Shown: one piece after another, positions 1 to 13,684 of the stretch
Numbering within the stretch: the first letter of the stretch is position 1
How the letters are laid out: the number at the start of each line of letters is the position of its first letter
From: Rhododendron vialii
Taxonomy: Eukaryota > Streptophyta > Magnoliopsida > Ericales > Ericaceae
Length of the DNA stretch: 64,000 nt
NCBI RefSeq assembly: GCF_030253575.1
Contig: NC_080557.1
Location: 45,274,501 to 45,338,500 of the forward strand
Direction: 5' to 3'
The notes under the pieces: generated by a model
Database searches by the model: none
What the model was told of the DNA's origin: nothing
Seen by the model: only the letters and a program-made list of their open reading frames with translations
Translations under genes and position numbers: made by a program

Positions 1-640
1 GCGTTGGATAAAACCATGCCTGTTGCTGAAGGTCTTAGGCATTGCGATTGGTGGTGGGCAATTTGTAGATTGTTTATCATATACTATTTGTCTTTTGCCT
101 AATATGTATTGGTTGGTGCATGGCATCTGTAGAAGGACTGGTCAGCCGTAGGTTTGAATCCTTGCTAGCCCAGAAATATAAATAACAAAAGGAAATAAAT
201 AGTTGGTTACATTCACAAGTTGTCCTTTGTTTATTGATGTGTATGTTGTGTTTGTGCTTGCACCTTGGAGTTTGGAAAAAGGCTGACAAGATGCTATGCA
301 TGTTGCATTCACTAGTCGCCCCCTGTTATTACTGAACTGATCTTAATCCACTAGTCATATGGTCCCAATTTGTTCCAGCTTAAGAGGTCTGACAAGATAG
401 TATGCAGGTTTGAATTCTAAAGCGGGCAATATTGTCTCTCGATATTATAACCACTCTTAGGTTCCCATTGACAACCTTATAGCCATCAATGGTGGAAAAA
501 TGTCTGTTTGAGTTATGAACATATTACCCATAATATCCTTGTTCTAATTCTGATTCCCTTTCTCTTATATTCTGCTTCTAGGAACTTCATAGAAGTCATG
601 TGTCAATGAGAGGGGGACACTTGTGGGTATCAAGGTAGGA
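1..640. other. Upstream region and 5' UTR of EAF1
   Basis: No coding exon is visible here. The reading frame of EAF1 opens at 641. A pyrimidine-rich tract ending in TTCTAG at 576-581 looks like a 3' splice site, so 582-640 is probably the last 5'-UTR segment and 1-581 is intron or promoter. A stretch at about 110-175 has a box-B-like GGTTTGAATCC but no convincing tRNA fold; I do not call it a tRNA. Confidence 0.5.
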
Positions 641-3600
641 ATGCATGGATGCAGCTTAGGATCTGCTTTTCTAGTCAATGCTGAGGTTGATTCCATGGGA
701 GGAGTTATTGACGCTGGAATTGGGATTGGTACCAAAACTTCTCCGCGACGAGCAGCAATTGAGAAGGCACAGACAGAGCTCAGGTGATAATACCTTCTGG
801 TGGCTCCTATGTAGTACTATATGATTGAGTATGATTGGGTGGGATATATGATTGGGGTGGTTGGTTCGAAACTTGTAATTCTCTAAGTTAATAAGCTCAC
901 TGTTAATTGTTGATAACAGGCAGGAGTATGATGTGCGTGAGGAAAGGAGAAGAGAGCTAGAATTTCTGGAGAAAGTATGGCCAATTAGATTTTCGTTGAA
1001 CATTTATATGATTAAATGACAGTCCAAACAGTTCCCTGTAATTAAATGCTGAATGCTCGTTATCTGCAGGGTGGAAATCCCTTGGATTTCAAATTTGGGA
1101 ATGCAGCTTCTGTTAGTGTCCAATCTACTTCCCTGATCGATCAACCTCGCGAGCAGTTTGTGACCAGGTTTCCTTCTTTCCTTCAGTTATTTCTAGAGTC
1201 ACTTATCATTCTTCCAGTTTTAGCATTTTCTGTATATGGTTTTATTTAATGTTTCATTTCGTACCACAGTGAAGCTAAAGGGAGTTTTGCGTTGACTGCT
1301 TCACCTCACGGAGACTCTGTTGAAAGTAGTGGTAGACCAGGTGCTACTACCGTTTGTGAGCCCAATAGTGCTGATAATCTCTTGTTATTTGATGGTGAAA
1401 GTGAATTTCTTGAGGATGAAAGGAACTCTGCACGTCCTAATAGAAGTACCTTTGCTCCATCTGAGCTTTCTTCCCAGTTGGGTGAGAGTCAAAATGTTGG
1501 AAAATCAGGGGACTCTGGTGCATTTGGCCTTCCAAAAAATCGAGCATATAAACGAAGAAACAGGTCACGACCAAATCGTGATGGTGGCCGATCAAGTAAA
1601 ATGGATATAATTCCATCTCGTGGTGGTCAGGTCTCTTCTTTGTCATTGCGCCATGGTCGGAAAGATGGAGAAGGTTTGGTACTTGATACAAACAGCCAGA
1701 ATGATCTGAATATTTCTTCAAATTCTAATGTGAAGCCTATAAGTCCCAATGGTAGTATTGGTCCAACGGCTTTACCGTCTGATAGCCCATTAAATATGGA
1801 GTTGGATAAAGTACAGGCCATTGAATCGACTACTGGACCGACCAAAGTTAGTCAGCCTGAACCTCTTTCTGGTTTTAGCACTTCCAAAAGCTTGCAGGAT
1901 AATGATGATAGTCAATACTCACAGGTTGATGCTCAGCAAACTTCAGCTATGGCTTCTGAGGTGCCGGAATCTGTTGGGGGGAGAAAATTGGTGGGTTCAG
2001 CTGGTCTTGAATGCCCGCCTTGTTTATCTACAGCTAAAGCTGAAAATCAAACTAGTTCCCAATTGAATGGCTTTAGCAATGGGGAGGGAGATTGGAGAAG
2101 CATACCGAATGAATGCCATAATAGCAATGCCACATTATGCGTGAAGGGGATCGAGTTAGAATCCTCATGCACCCAAAACAGTGGTAGCTTAGGAGGAAAA
2201 AATGTTAATGACCTGTGCAATAATTTTTCAAATGCTGAATCTAATGAAAATACCCAGGAACAAGCCTTAGATATTGAAGGGGAAGCAAATAGGGAAGGTG
2301 ATAAAATGTTACAAGTAAAGAGTGAGAAGAAAACTGACGACGATAATGCTTTCGTTGATGATGAGCACCATTCTGTTCATCAAAGCGCCCAAGGCAATGG
2401 TTCTATTGTCGGAACCAAGGAAGAATTACATGGAAGTGGGTCTGGCGTAAAAAATGAGGTTAAATGTTCTACCAGTGCAGCTGTGATGGAACTAGATGGA
2501 AATTCTGCAGCGGGTGCAGAAAGTTCACCTGTAAACTTAGTAACTGGTGTTTTGAATTCTCCAAAAGAAAATGATTTCACTGGTAGACTTCAGGGTTCTT
2601 TGGATTCTTGTATTCATGATAGTTCTGTACCCCCGAGGGAAAGTGCTCCTGGTAGACTTCAAAGTTCTCCGGATCCATCTATTCTTACACTTCCGAAGAA
2701 TACACTGTCTGTTAAAGGTTCCTGTTCGACTGATGCTCCTGAGCAACAAAAGTGTTCGGATATCTGCTCAGAAGTAGCAAAGAAGGCACATGAGGATTCT
2801 ATTTTGGAAGAGGCTCGAATTGTAGAGGTTATTATTTTTTTATGCGTCTTTCATGCTTTTGAAGGGTTTGTTATTGACGGACTATACTATTACATTATTA
2901 GGCCCTAAGGCTTGATATTCTGCGGTAAACAGGCAAAGCGTAAAAGGATTGCGGAGTTATCTGTTGGTACCTTGCCCTTGGAAAATCATCGGAAATCTCA
3001 CTGGGACTTTGTCCTTGAAGAGATGACATGGCTGGCGAATGATTTCTCACAGGTTTGTTTTTTTCTCAACAAGCCCCACAGTTCTCTTTACCTCATCAGT
3101 TTTCTGTCGTTTTGATGGATGTCTTTCCAGTAGGGATCCAATTGAATGCGTTTATGTTCAGATGTGTCCTGCACTGTCACAAACGCAATTATTTATTTTT
3201 GTTGGTATATTATTCCAAATACCTTTTTGTAGCTTGAACTAGCTTTCTAATTTGCAATAATTCCACCTCTAATAGGAGCGTCTTTGGAAGATTACTGCTG
3301 CTGCTCAATTAGGCCACCACATTGCTTCCACTTCTCAATCAAGAATTGAAGAACAAAGTTTACGTTGGAAGCAAAAAACTGTGGCTCATACCTTAGCAAA
3401 AGCTATCGGGGAGTTCTGGCATTCAGTGGAGGTGCTTATTTAGTAGTAGTCATTGTGTTGGTTGGTGGAACTTTGTCAGTGTTGTTTTTATACTTAACAT
3501 GCTGCTTATGGTGGTGGTTGCCAGGAGACAGTCAAAGAGCCAGAGCAGCGATGTCCTAGTAGAGATTTGTCTCGTACTGTTCAGGGATATGCAGTGAGAT

Positions 3601-3779
3601 ATCTGAAGTATAATACCTCCCTTCTTTCAGTTGGCCTAGCAGAAGCACCAGCCACTCCTGACAGGATATCAGATTTTGGCATGGAAGTATCTTGGGAGGA
3701 CCACTTCACCGAAGTATTAACCAACACCTGATACTCGTGTATTTTGTTGATTTATCAATTTTCAAATTCGGAAATATAA

Positions 3780-3819
<40 letters not shown>

Positions 3820-6800
3820 GGTAAACTTTACTGGATATATGAGGTTGATACCTTGAAGAGACCAATTTTATATTCCTCCTTGTTGTACTTGTTCTTTTCC
3901 TTATTGTAACATTGAATTGTTTCTCTTGCAGGAAAATCTCTTTTACACAGTGCCCCCTTGTTCAATGGAAACATACAGAAAATCAATTGAAACTCATTTG
4001 GCACAACTTGAGGTAGAAATATGTTCATCTTCATGTTTGGTGTATGAGGTCAAAAAATAACAGCAGTCATTTTCTTTTTCGCTTTTCCTTTTCTGTTGCT
4101 TCCTGTATCTGACTAAAAAAATTTGAACAATTGAGTGGAACTGTCAATCTTATTTGCGTCAGTTTTTGATGTTTGAAAAATTATTTCATGGAGTACAAGA
4201 AGTTCCTCATTTTGAAGTGGATAGGCGAGTAGGATGAGTAAAGCTTATGGAGTATATGACAAGCTTAAATGGAAAACAGTATTGAAATGAGTGATGCCAT
4301 TGGAGATAGTTTGAACAAGACATGAATATCATTCCCCATATAGCTTTTGGACCTATTTTGCAAGCAACAACTTCTGTGGAATTGAAAACTTATATTTCTT
4401 CCCAGTTGCTTTCTCATTTGAGTCTTTTCTCCTTCCCTTCGTTTTCCTTTAGAAAATCGGCAGTAGCATCCAAGAGGAAGTAGTGACTTCAATGTACGAT
4501 GCTGCGGCAGGTATTGCGGAGACTTGTATTATTCCTATCTGCTTTGGTTGTTGATTAGTCTCAAATAGCTAACAATTTTAGTTCCAAATTTTAGACTTTG
4601 GATCTCAAGATAATGCATACGAAGAGGATGAAGGAGAGACGAGCACCTATTATTTTCCTGGTGCCTTTGAAGGTAGCAAGCCACCAAAGTTCGGACATAA
4701 GAAAAGGAAAAACCTGACGAAATCATATACTGCAAGAGCAAATGATCTGGGGGGGGATTTTGCTTTTATGCAACGCATGGAAAATAAAGTTGGGACTCAA
4801 CAATCTACATTAATGGGAAAACGGCCTGCCAACAGTCTTAATGCTGGTTTGGTTCCGACAAAACGTATGAGAACTGCTTCCAGGCCGAGGGTTTTAAGTC
4901 CTTTTAGTGTTGACACTCCTGGGGGTGTTCAAGGTCCAAGCAAGGCAGATGCTTCAAGTGGTGATACTAATTCTTTTCAGGATGACCAGAGTACTCTGCA
5001 TGGTGGATCCCAGTTTCCTCATAGTTTGGAAGTTGATTCAGCTGGTGACTTCGAAAATCATTTACTATTTGACTCCGCAGAAGTATCAAAACCCAAAAAG
5101 AAGAAGAAGGCAAAGCATCTGGTGTGTATTTCCTATGTTTTCCGAAAATATAATTGGGCTTCATTATCCCCTAGAATTTGTCTCAACTTTCCTCTTTATT
5201 TTGTCCATCTTTTGTAATAGTACAAGTTTTATGTTCGTGGCAGGGCTCCGCATATGAGCAGAGATGGCTTCATAACAATTTTCAAAATGATCAGGTAATG
5301 GTCATCTGCTTATGAATCGATGCATGCTTTGCTCTAATGGATAGTAGCTTTTGTGCTCGGTCAATTTGCTTTTTTATGCCATTTGATTGGCCAAGTAAAT
5401 TTGCCTATCCTTGAGTAGTATTACCTAGAGTTGCCATCAATTTCCTCTTGTTTTGAAATGCAGAGGGATCTTTCTAAAAAGAGATCGGACAGTCATCAAC
5501 TTGAATCTAATGGAAGCGGTGGTAAAGTCCTTTTCCCGAGTTTGACAGATGGGCTGAACCTTTCATGTTCCTTTTTACAAGTTTGTGTTTCTTATCTGAA
5601 GGGTTATTTGGCCAACACAATATGAAGAAGCGGAAGATGATGAGGCAATCACTAGATAATTCATTTGACAATCTTACTCCAATGGCTGGGTCAATTCCTT
5701 CTCCAGTGGCTTCCCAGATGAGTAATATGTCCAACCCTAATAAGCTCATTAAAATCCTTGGTGTCCGAGATCGGGGAAGGAAATCCAAATCTTTTAAGGT
5801 ACTCAGGCGTTTGACTCTGATTTTACACTATTCCCTTTCTTGTTGCTCTAGCTTTGTTAGTATATACCTGGAGTTTTCAGGATTTCATGGTTCTTTTGTA
5901 GATGCCAGCTGGACAGCCAGGGTCAGGAAGTCAATGGTCGCTATTTGAAGATCAGGTCAATAGCTTCATTTCCCCTGTATTCGTAGTCTTTTCTTGTCTC
6001 TAGAGAGATAGGTGTGTGCCTGAAATTATATGGCTTTCTCGATTTAGGCCCTCGTTGTCCTTGTACATGATTTGGGTGCAAACTGGGAGCTTGTAAGTGA
6101 TGCTATCAACAGTGCTTTGCAGTTCAAGGTAATCTTTTGTATATTCCTGATGTCATTTCTTTTGTTTATCAGATAAGGAAGTCATTAGGAAGTAATCAAC
6201 TTTGGCAGTAGCTATGATTGCAACATGTGGTCCAGGGTTATGAACTAAGACTGGAACTCTTTTCAATGTTCAGTTGATAATAGCAACTTTTAGGCACTAT
6301 CAGTACTAAACTAATATTTCTTAGCTGTTCTTTTAACTAAACATAGTCTCATGAATCTCATATATCTGCTTGTGTGAATTTTCTCTGTTTGTTTTATTTT
6401 AGGTATTTAATTGTTCAATTGTGCTAAATGTCCTTTTCAATACATGCAGTCTCTATTTCGTAAGCCAAAAGAATGCAAGGAGCGCCATATACTTCTCATG
6501 GATGGGACTGCTGGTGATGGGGCAGACAGTGCTGAAGATTCAGGGACTTCTCAACCTTATCCAGCTACCTTACCTGGCATTCCCAAGGCATCATACTTAA
6601 TTTGTTTTTATTTCTTTATTATTTTTCCTCTTCCTCCAAGTCACACTGGACATCCTTTATCTTTTCTTGTTATCAGTATGTCCTCCGGGCCACCGTTGAG
6701 TGTATTTTAACTGCTTCATTGGTGGGGCTGATATTGTACAGGGCAGTGCTAGACAATTGTTTCAACGTTTACAGGGGCCAATGGAAGAAGATATGATCAA

Positions 6801-9800
6801 ATCTCATTTTGAGCAAATCATTATGATTTCGCAAAAGCAGCATTACCGTAGGACACAGGTACATTTTTGTTTCAAGAGTTGCACTAATGTGTATGTGGGT
6901 TTGTTTTATTTCACTGTATGAAGATCTATGATGTTTTGGATTCCAGTTTCTTAAGCTAAAACTACCTCTCTAGATTTTTTTGTCATTGTTGCCGGTGGCT
7001 CTCTGTAATTTCATGCCCTTTTCTTCAGTGGTTGTTTTAGAGTATTCTCCAATTGGTGCGTGTGCACATATTGAGGTTGTGTTTTGTGTTAGACATGTAC
7101 TTAAATACAGATTGTTGGGCCCGTTCATTTCGTAACAACTTGTGTTTTGAATAAAAAAAGAAAAAGGAAAAAAGCTTTGGAGCCAATCGGGGGGATCTAA
7201 CTTGGTGTCAACGCTTTTGTTTTTGCAAGGAGTGTCTCTATCTGCGTTTGTTTCAAGTTTTTATTGTTCTTCTCTTCAGTCTGCATCTCTGAGCCTAAGA
7301 TGAGGTTGCCTGTGGAGGAGGGTGTTGGATAGCTTGATTTACATTGTTGGTCCATTTCCTAAGAATATTTAGTTTCCATATCATGTCCACTTTTGATACA
7401 TGTGCTTAATCATAGAGTTTAGAGTAGGGGAATAATAGGGGGATCACATTTGAATGTCGTGTTAGATGTCATAGAGAGTGGAACCTTAGGGAAAGAGTCA
7501 TTTAGGGTGGACTGATAGAAGAAGAGTCTGAAAGTTACCTTTTAAGCTTTCTATCTTTATGCACCTTGCTTTATATGTTTGAACCCATATGTGATTTTAC
7601 TATATTTTGTTGTCTTTACTTTACAAAGAATGACAACCAGGATCAGAAATCAATCCAGCCACACAATTCTCATGCACTTGCTCTTTCCCAAGTTAGCCTA
7701 AATAACCTGAATGGAGGGCCTCCACTCACGTAAGTTTTGGTGCTTCTACTTTTTATATTCTGTGTTTTATGGAATAACAGCTACTTATTCATTTGTGTAT
7801 GGCAATAATATTTAATATCCATCTTTCAAATGTTTTCTCAAGAAATTGTAACACTGTTTTTGTATTTTCAAATTTCCAATGAAGGCCCGTTGATCTCGCT
7901 GATGCAATTACATCAAGCCCCGACGTCGTTTCTGTTGGATACCAAGGCTCTCACACAAGTGGTTTAGCAATTTCAAATCAAGGCAGTATTTCGCCTATAC
8001 TACCTACTTCTGGTTCTAATTCCCCACTGCAAGTGTCTTCCAACATTGCTCTTGGCAACAATAACTTTTCATCTCCATCTGCTCCACCAAATGCCCCGGT
8101 TAGGTAAGATGACGTTTTGTTTCGGAAAATTATCTATTTTTCTGGGTTACAGATTCTGACGCTGTTTATGATTGTGTTGCAACACTCTTACTTCTGCCAG
8201 GGATGGCAGATATGGTCTTTCTAGATCTGCTTCTTTAGCTGTTGATGAACAACAGAGAATGCAGCAATATAATCACGTGTTATCTGGTAGAAACATTCAG
8301 CAGTCTGGCCTATCTGTTTCTGGGGCTCCTCCAGCTACTGATCGTGGTGTTCGCATGTTGCCTACTGGGAGTGGAGTGGGTACTATGGGTGGGTTGAATA
8401 GAACAATGCCTATGGCAAGGCCTGGGTTTCAAGGAATCGCCCCACCATCAGTGTTGAACCCTGGGAGTATGCTTTCTTCCAGCATGGCAGTGATGCCGAA
8501 TCCTGCTAATGCGCACCCTGGAATTGGTTCTGGTCAAGGGAACTCAATGTTGAGACCTCGGGATGCTTTGAATATGATGAGGGTAAGTGCTCCACCGGTC
8601 ACCTTTCTTGGCTGAGATGACTTCTATAGGGAACCTTAAATTGTAGCACGTCCCATATTTGTTGCTTCTACAGGAAATGCTATATGTTGTCTTTGGTGCC
8701 TATGTAAAGTTGTTGCTGGCAGAAACCACAATTGTTTTTAGTGATAATTTCAGGATACAGAGTGATAAGGCAATATAAGCATTTCCAAGCTGAAAATTTT
8801 GACATGTGATGCCTTACGAATTTTTTAAAATTTCTCCACAAGTTGAGTAGGAATTTTGCTAAAGTGAACAGTTGCAGAATCAATGGACCAATTGCATTAG
8901 TACATTCGACCCGATAAATTTTAGTTGTGTAGATTACTACTCTCTCTCTCACGCGCGCACACACATATATTATCGCGTAGATTTTGTTTTTGTTTTTGTC
9001 ATTATTGTTCCCACTCTTATTGCGGTTGATGTCTTAGGCTGTCCAAGCATGTTGAAAATTTGCCTAAAAGTTGCTATTATCAACTGAACATCGAAAAGAG
9101 CTCCAGTGTTAGTTCACAACCCTGAACCACATGTTGCAATCATAGCTACTACTTCCTAATGACTTCCTTATCTGATATACAAAAGAAATGACACAAGGAA
9201 TATACAAAAGATGCTCCAGTTTCCTTATCTGATGTCAATACGGATTGTCCTTAAACTGACTAAATGCTCCAGTTTGCTATAATAATTGTGTAGGTGTAGG
9301 GAAAATGATTGCTGTGTACACTCAATCCTTTTCCCACCTCATGTCCAATCTCAAGTGGTTCCAAACAGTCATCTGATGAGTAGAAATTGTATCAATTGAG
9401 TTTTGCCCTTTAGTTTCTTTGATAACAGTGTCTTTGTTTGGTGCTGTAGCCCGGCCAGAATCCAGAGCATCAAAGGCAAATGATGGTGCCAGAGCTTCAG
9501 ATGCAGGTCACCCAAGGCAACAACCAAGGAGTCCCTCCATTTGGAGGGTTAAGTGCCGCTTTCTCAAACCAGACTTCCCCACCTGTTCATTCACACCCAC
9601 TCCATCAGCAGCAGCAACCCCAAATGTCCCCACAGCAGTCCCATGCACTCACCAATCCTCGTCATCCTCATATTCAAGGACCGAATCATGCCTCACCCAC
9701 CCAGCATCAACAAGCCTATGCATGTTTTGCAAAGGAGAGGCAATTACAGCAGCGTTTACTGCAGCGGCAGCAGCAGCAACAATTTGCAGCATCAAATCAG

Positions 9801-11533
9801 CTGATGCCACATGTACAAGCACCATCCCAACTCCCCGTATCATCGTCCCTGCCGAATAGTTCGCAAATTCAACCTCAGAATTCTTCTGCACAAGTAAGCC
9901 CTTAGTTTCTCGTTGTTTATATTTCAAAAGTTGAGGAAGCATTATGCATCTTGACCAATTTTGACCTACCTTTATTGTTATGTTATTGAAGGAGAGATTT
10001 CTCACTTTTTTCTGAAACAAAAATCTCTTGCTCATTTTTTAGGAAAACGGCTTTTGGTAAGGACTAGATTTTGAGATATTTTTGGAGTTTAGAGTGGTTG
10101 TAGGTCCTTTTCTTTTTTCCCACTTTTTTTTCGGGTACATGGATGGCATCCCCTTTATGCTTTTTCATAAATTTATTACTTGTCCGTCCGCCCCCCCCCC
10201 TCCCCCCCCCCCCCTCCAAAAGAAAAAAAGAAAAAAAAGAAAAAAAAAAGGACTAACTATTGTAGAGAAGATCTCCTTGGCTGACGAGGTGGCTTTAAGT
10301 TGGGGGTTTCGGACAGGATGTGATAAAAAAAAAAACAAAAAAAAAACCTCATGACATGGAAAATGCATGTTTTTGGATTAAATGGGTTTTTGTGGGAAAT
10401 TCTCAATTTAAGATTTTGTGATAAATGGCAGAATTTATGTGATTAAAACTTAAGTGCTTGCGAAACTGCCTCTGACCCAATCATCCTCGATGTCTCCCTT
10501 GTTGCAGCATCAGCAGAAGCTTCACATAGCTCCTCCTCATGGTCTAAACAGGATCCCTCAAACTGGTGGTGGTGGTAGTGGTTCAGCGAATCAGTTGGGG
10601 AAGCAACAAAGGCAACGGCCACAGTCCTTTCAGCAATCCGGAAACAGGCACCACCCCCATCAGCGACAACAGTCACAGTCTCAACAGCAGGGTAAACTTA
10701 CGAAAGGGGGAGGAAGAGGGACCACGTTAATCCATCCGAACCTCCCGATTGATCCCTCTCTTCTGAATGGCCTCTCCACACCACATGGCAGCCAATCTGA
10801 ACCGTGTCTATATCCTGGTCCAGGACTGAACCATGTTCAACCACCAAAGCCTTTAATGCCACCTCATTCTCCAAATATGTCCCATTCTCAACAAAAGATG
10901 TATTCTGGTCAACCAAACCCTTCATCAAAGCAAGTCCAGCAGATGCCCTCACATTTGGATAATACCAACCAAGGACACGCTGCACAAGCCACTTCTGCTC
11001 ATTCATTACAGCCACAACATAAATTAGTGAATCAAACTCCGCCAAATATTCAAAGAGTGTTTCAACAGAATCACCGACTAAGTTCCAATCCGCAAAGCAA
11101 GTCGCTAGTAGAGCAAGCTCAAAATGGCCAGCAGCTGGCGGGCAACTCATCTCAGATGGGTACAATGGCGACTATGTCTCAGTCTTCTGCTGATACAGCT
11201 ACCGTAATGCCAGTTGTTTCGTCTTCTAGTGCTCAGTGGAGACCTCCGGAACAAATGTATGATTCTGGAGCTCCAAATTTGGAAACGCAGATGGCTGCTA
11301 TTGGGAGTCCACCTTTGGAGAATTCTTCTGGGAGTGAGCCCATGCCTGCGGTCAGCCTAGGGGTAGGGCAGGGGCAACCACCTTCGACACCCCCACTGCC
11401 ACCACAGCTGCAGCAACAATCGCCACAAAAACAGCTGGGACAAGAACAACAGCAGTCTCAGCGGCAGTCTCAGCATCTGCAAGCAGGGAATAACAGTTTG
11501 TATATTGGACCTACTAACTCAAGACCGGACTGA
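641..11533 (+). CDS. EAF1: EAF1, HSA/SANT scaffold subunit of NuA4 histone acetyltransferase
   Basis: Nuclear platform protein that assembles the plant NuA4 (Tip60-type) H4/H2A.Z acetyltransferase; Arabidopsis EAF1 influences flowering. Coding exons: 641-783, 920-974, 1070-1167, 1270-2827, 2933-3052, 3276-3431, 3525-3713, 3932-4012, 4453-4510, 4595-5121, 5244-5294, 5464-5521, 5602-5798, 5902-5955, 6048-6128, 6450-6587, 6742-6858, 7629-7729, 7885-8103, 8201-8582, 9450-9893, 10508-11533, about 1950 residues, every junction in frame. The N terminus MHGCSLGSAF and the block KTSPRRAAIEKAQ match plant EAF1. The HSA domain is at about 619-710 (HWDFVLEEMTWLANDFSQ, then RLWKITAAAQ). A SANT/Myb segment lies near 1110-1165 (ALVVLVHDLGANWELVSDAI). 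The C terminus is Gln/Pro/Ser-rich low complexity. Lys/Arg stretches (KPKKKKKAK, KKRKMM) suggest nuclear import. The intron at 6588-6741 appears to use a GC donor. The start of the last exon is the least certain boundary. Confidence 0.93.
3781..3819. repeat. (CT)n microsatellite in an EAF1 intron
   Basis: Nearly pure CT dinucleotide run with one TTT interruption, in the intron between the exons ending at 3713 and starting at 3932. It is transcribed as a pyrimidine tract about 110 nt before the splice acceptor. Confidence 0.95.
10191..10214. repeat. Poly-C tract in the last EAF1 intron
   Basis: Run of 23 C with one T, followed by A-rich (A/G) sequence to about 10250. It lies in the intron before the last coding exon. 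The length is likely to be unstable and prone to sequencing error. Confidence 0.9.
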
Positions 11534-12110
11534 AGCACTTGCAATGGATTTGGAAATTTGTGGAGAGGCTGATCCTGCCTGAGGTGGCATGCCCTTGTAA
11601 TTGCACTGTACAGGTAACTTTTGGTTCCTTTTTGTCTGGTGATGTGGGTGGATTTGATCGGTTCCAATATATCTTCTATCCTCTCTCACCTGTGTCATAA
11701 AACAGTAAATTTACTAGTTCCTTGTACTTAAAAGAAGAGATCTGGCCTCATTGCATTTTCGTTCTTGTGTCGGTGTTAGCATGTTTCTGGAAGCTTACAC
11801 ATTCTAATGAAGAAGAGGCTAACAATGGCAGTTTCTTTTCTTTTCTTTTTTCCCTTTTTTCAGATGAAGCTGATCGCCCCATCATGAAGTTGTTGGATGA
11901 AAGAGGCGGTGATTGTTGCAGGTTCCGTTAGATTTAACTGAAGAAATATTGGCCGGGTAAATTTTTTGGGGTGTTATGTATAGTACTGTAGCCCTAGAAG
12001 TTAAGGAAGATAGAGGCAGAAATAGATGTATGTGTACATAGGTCTCATTCCTTTTGCCTAACTCTTTTTGTCTCTTTCTTTTTATTTTTCCCTGCTCAAA
12101 ATGGAGGGGC
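11534..12110 (+). other. EAF1 3' UTR with a probable intron
   Basis: After the TGA at 11531-11533 the sequence has a donor-like ACAG/GTAACT at 11613/11614 and a long pyrimidine tract ending TTTTTTCAG at 11863. This implies a spliced 3' UTR, with the rest of the UTR running on towards about 12100. The exact polyadenylation site cannot be fixed from sequence. Confidence 0.5.
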
Positions 12111-13230
12111 TTTATTTCTTGGTGCCCCCATAGATTAGCTAATGTATTATTTCCCTTGGATAGAAAGGGGGGTAGCTATCATTGATATGGCCAATGCCTT
12201 TGGGAAATTTTGTGAATCTGGTGTATAATCCGATCAAAATAGAACAATTACCATCCAGAACTGATCTGGGCACCCGCAATTCTTCTTGTTCGCGATTCTG
12301 CTTCTCGATGTGTGGACTAAGTAATGTGGTGTCTGGAGTGTTGTGTCTCGAGGTTTGTTGGTTATCAAGCAGCATGCTTCAGCATGTGCTTTTCAAGCTG
12401 CTCATATTTTAGATCATGATGCGTAAATTTTTCACTTATACTATAAATTGAATGGGGATTGACTACGTGTAAACTGTAGAGTTTTGATCAACGCTTATCG
12501 GCAAAGCTCTATAGTTAATTCATTTTATAACATTTGGTCAATTTTATTTTTTTACGGTAATGTACTTAATTGAGACTTGCATATTAGTATTAGGGATTTG
12601 AATTGGTGAATTATTTAAACGACTTTCAAGACCAATATTTGAATTGTGATCTTGAGAGATTGTGAGGATCTTAGTTCATATGGGAATGACGTGTGTCAAG
12701 CTAAACAACTAGTGAGCTGATGCATAGTGCCACCCTCTAAGTCACACAACGCCTGACGTCCATGATGGAAAGCGCAAACACAAGCGTAAAAGCGAGTGCA
12801 CGTAAGCGTAAAAACGTCTTTTAAAGACATTTTAACTTACAGTATTAAAGTTTATAGAGGTGATTGAGAGCACAATCAAGGACGAAGCAATTGTGGGGCC
12901 AAATTCAGCCCCACCCAATTTGTTTAGTATAATTTATACATAATTTTGATGGATATTTATAAAAAGCCTATAGAATTTCAAACACATAATTATAAAGTAC
13001 ACCAAATTACGGCCAATGATACTGTGCAATAATTATACTTTCTTAATGATAGTAACAATATTTGAGATTAATTTTTTAATTTGTCAAAATTACTTCATAA
13101 AAACTCGATTGCCTAGATTTAGTCTTGAAAAATAATTGAACCAAAATTTTTTCCTTTCATAGTTCGGTCTCCTCCAACTTTGATTCCCAGCTTTGCCGAT
13201 GAGTGCAAGTGCAAAACGAGAACTATATAA
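12111..13230. other. Intergenic spacer between EAF1 and the DedA-like gene
   Basis: AT-rich, no open reading frame with protein-like composition, no conserved domain seen. It separates the EAF1 3' UTR from the foldback element beginning at 13231. Confidence 0.6.
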
Positions 13231-13684
13231 GGAGAAACTTTTTGGTATATCAGGAATACCATTGGTATTTCCTCCGGTCTATTTCTAATTTTTTGGCCAT
13301 TTTTAGATCACACTTGGATGATCGATTCCGTTCATTTTGTAGAGTTTGGCGAGAACCTTAAATATACCAAAAATCATGTTCATCAGATTTTTGTAGATAC
13401 ATGATCGGCATACATGAAATTCAAGAAAACTAAAACTGATCCAAAATCACACTGAATTGGAACCCAGTTTTATTTTTTTTTTGCAATTTTTATGTGTGCC
13501 GATCGTGTATCTATTAGAATCCGATGAACATGATTTTTGATATAATTAAGGTTTTTGCCGAACTCTACAACATGAACGGAGTTGATCAACCAAATGTGAT
13601 TGAAAAATGGCCAAAAATTTGAAAATAGTCCGGAGGGAATACCAAAGGTGTTGGTATCCCCCATATACAAAAAAAAGTTTCTCC
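13231..13684. mobile_element. Foldback MITE upstream of the DedA-like gene
   Basis: Two arms of roughly 190 bp (about 13231-13420 and 13490-13684) are imperfect reverse complements of each other. They start GGAGAAACTTTTTGGTATAT and end in the complementary AAAAGTTTCTCC. Shared inner blocks include CTCCGG, TTTTTGGCCATTTTT, GTAGAGTT(T/C)GGC and AATCATGTTCATC(A/G)GATT. The centre is AT-rich. There is no coding capacity and no clear target duplication, so the superfamily is open. It ends about 220 bp before the start codon at 13907, inside the promoter or 5' UTR. Confidence 0.75.

Noticed and set aside
110-175. tRNA-like stretch with a GGTTTGAATCC B box
   Set aside because: I could not form an acceptor stem or a proper anticodon arm. 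At best it is an old SINE or organellar tRNA relic.
9419-9859. Second frame overlapping the EAF1 exon 9450-9893
   Set aside because: Alternative-frame shadow; the Gln-rich frame is the one that continues EAF1 in phase.
10454-10507. Open frame upstream of the last EAF1 exon (LPLTQSSSMSPLLQ)
   Set aside because: Using it needs an acceptor at 10454 that breaks the phase with the exon ending at 9893. The acceptor TTGTTGCAG at 10507 keeps phase. I note that relatives may have a similar Ser/Pro segment, so this boundary deserves transcript evidence.
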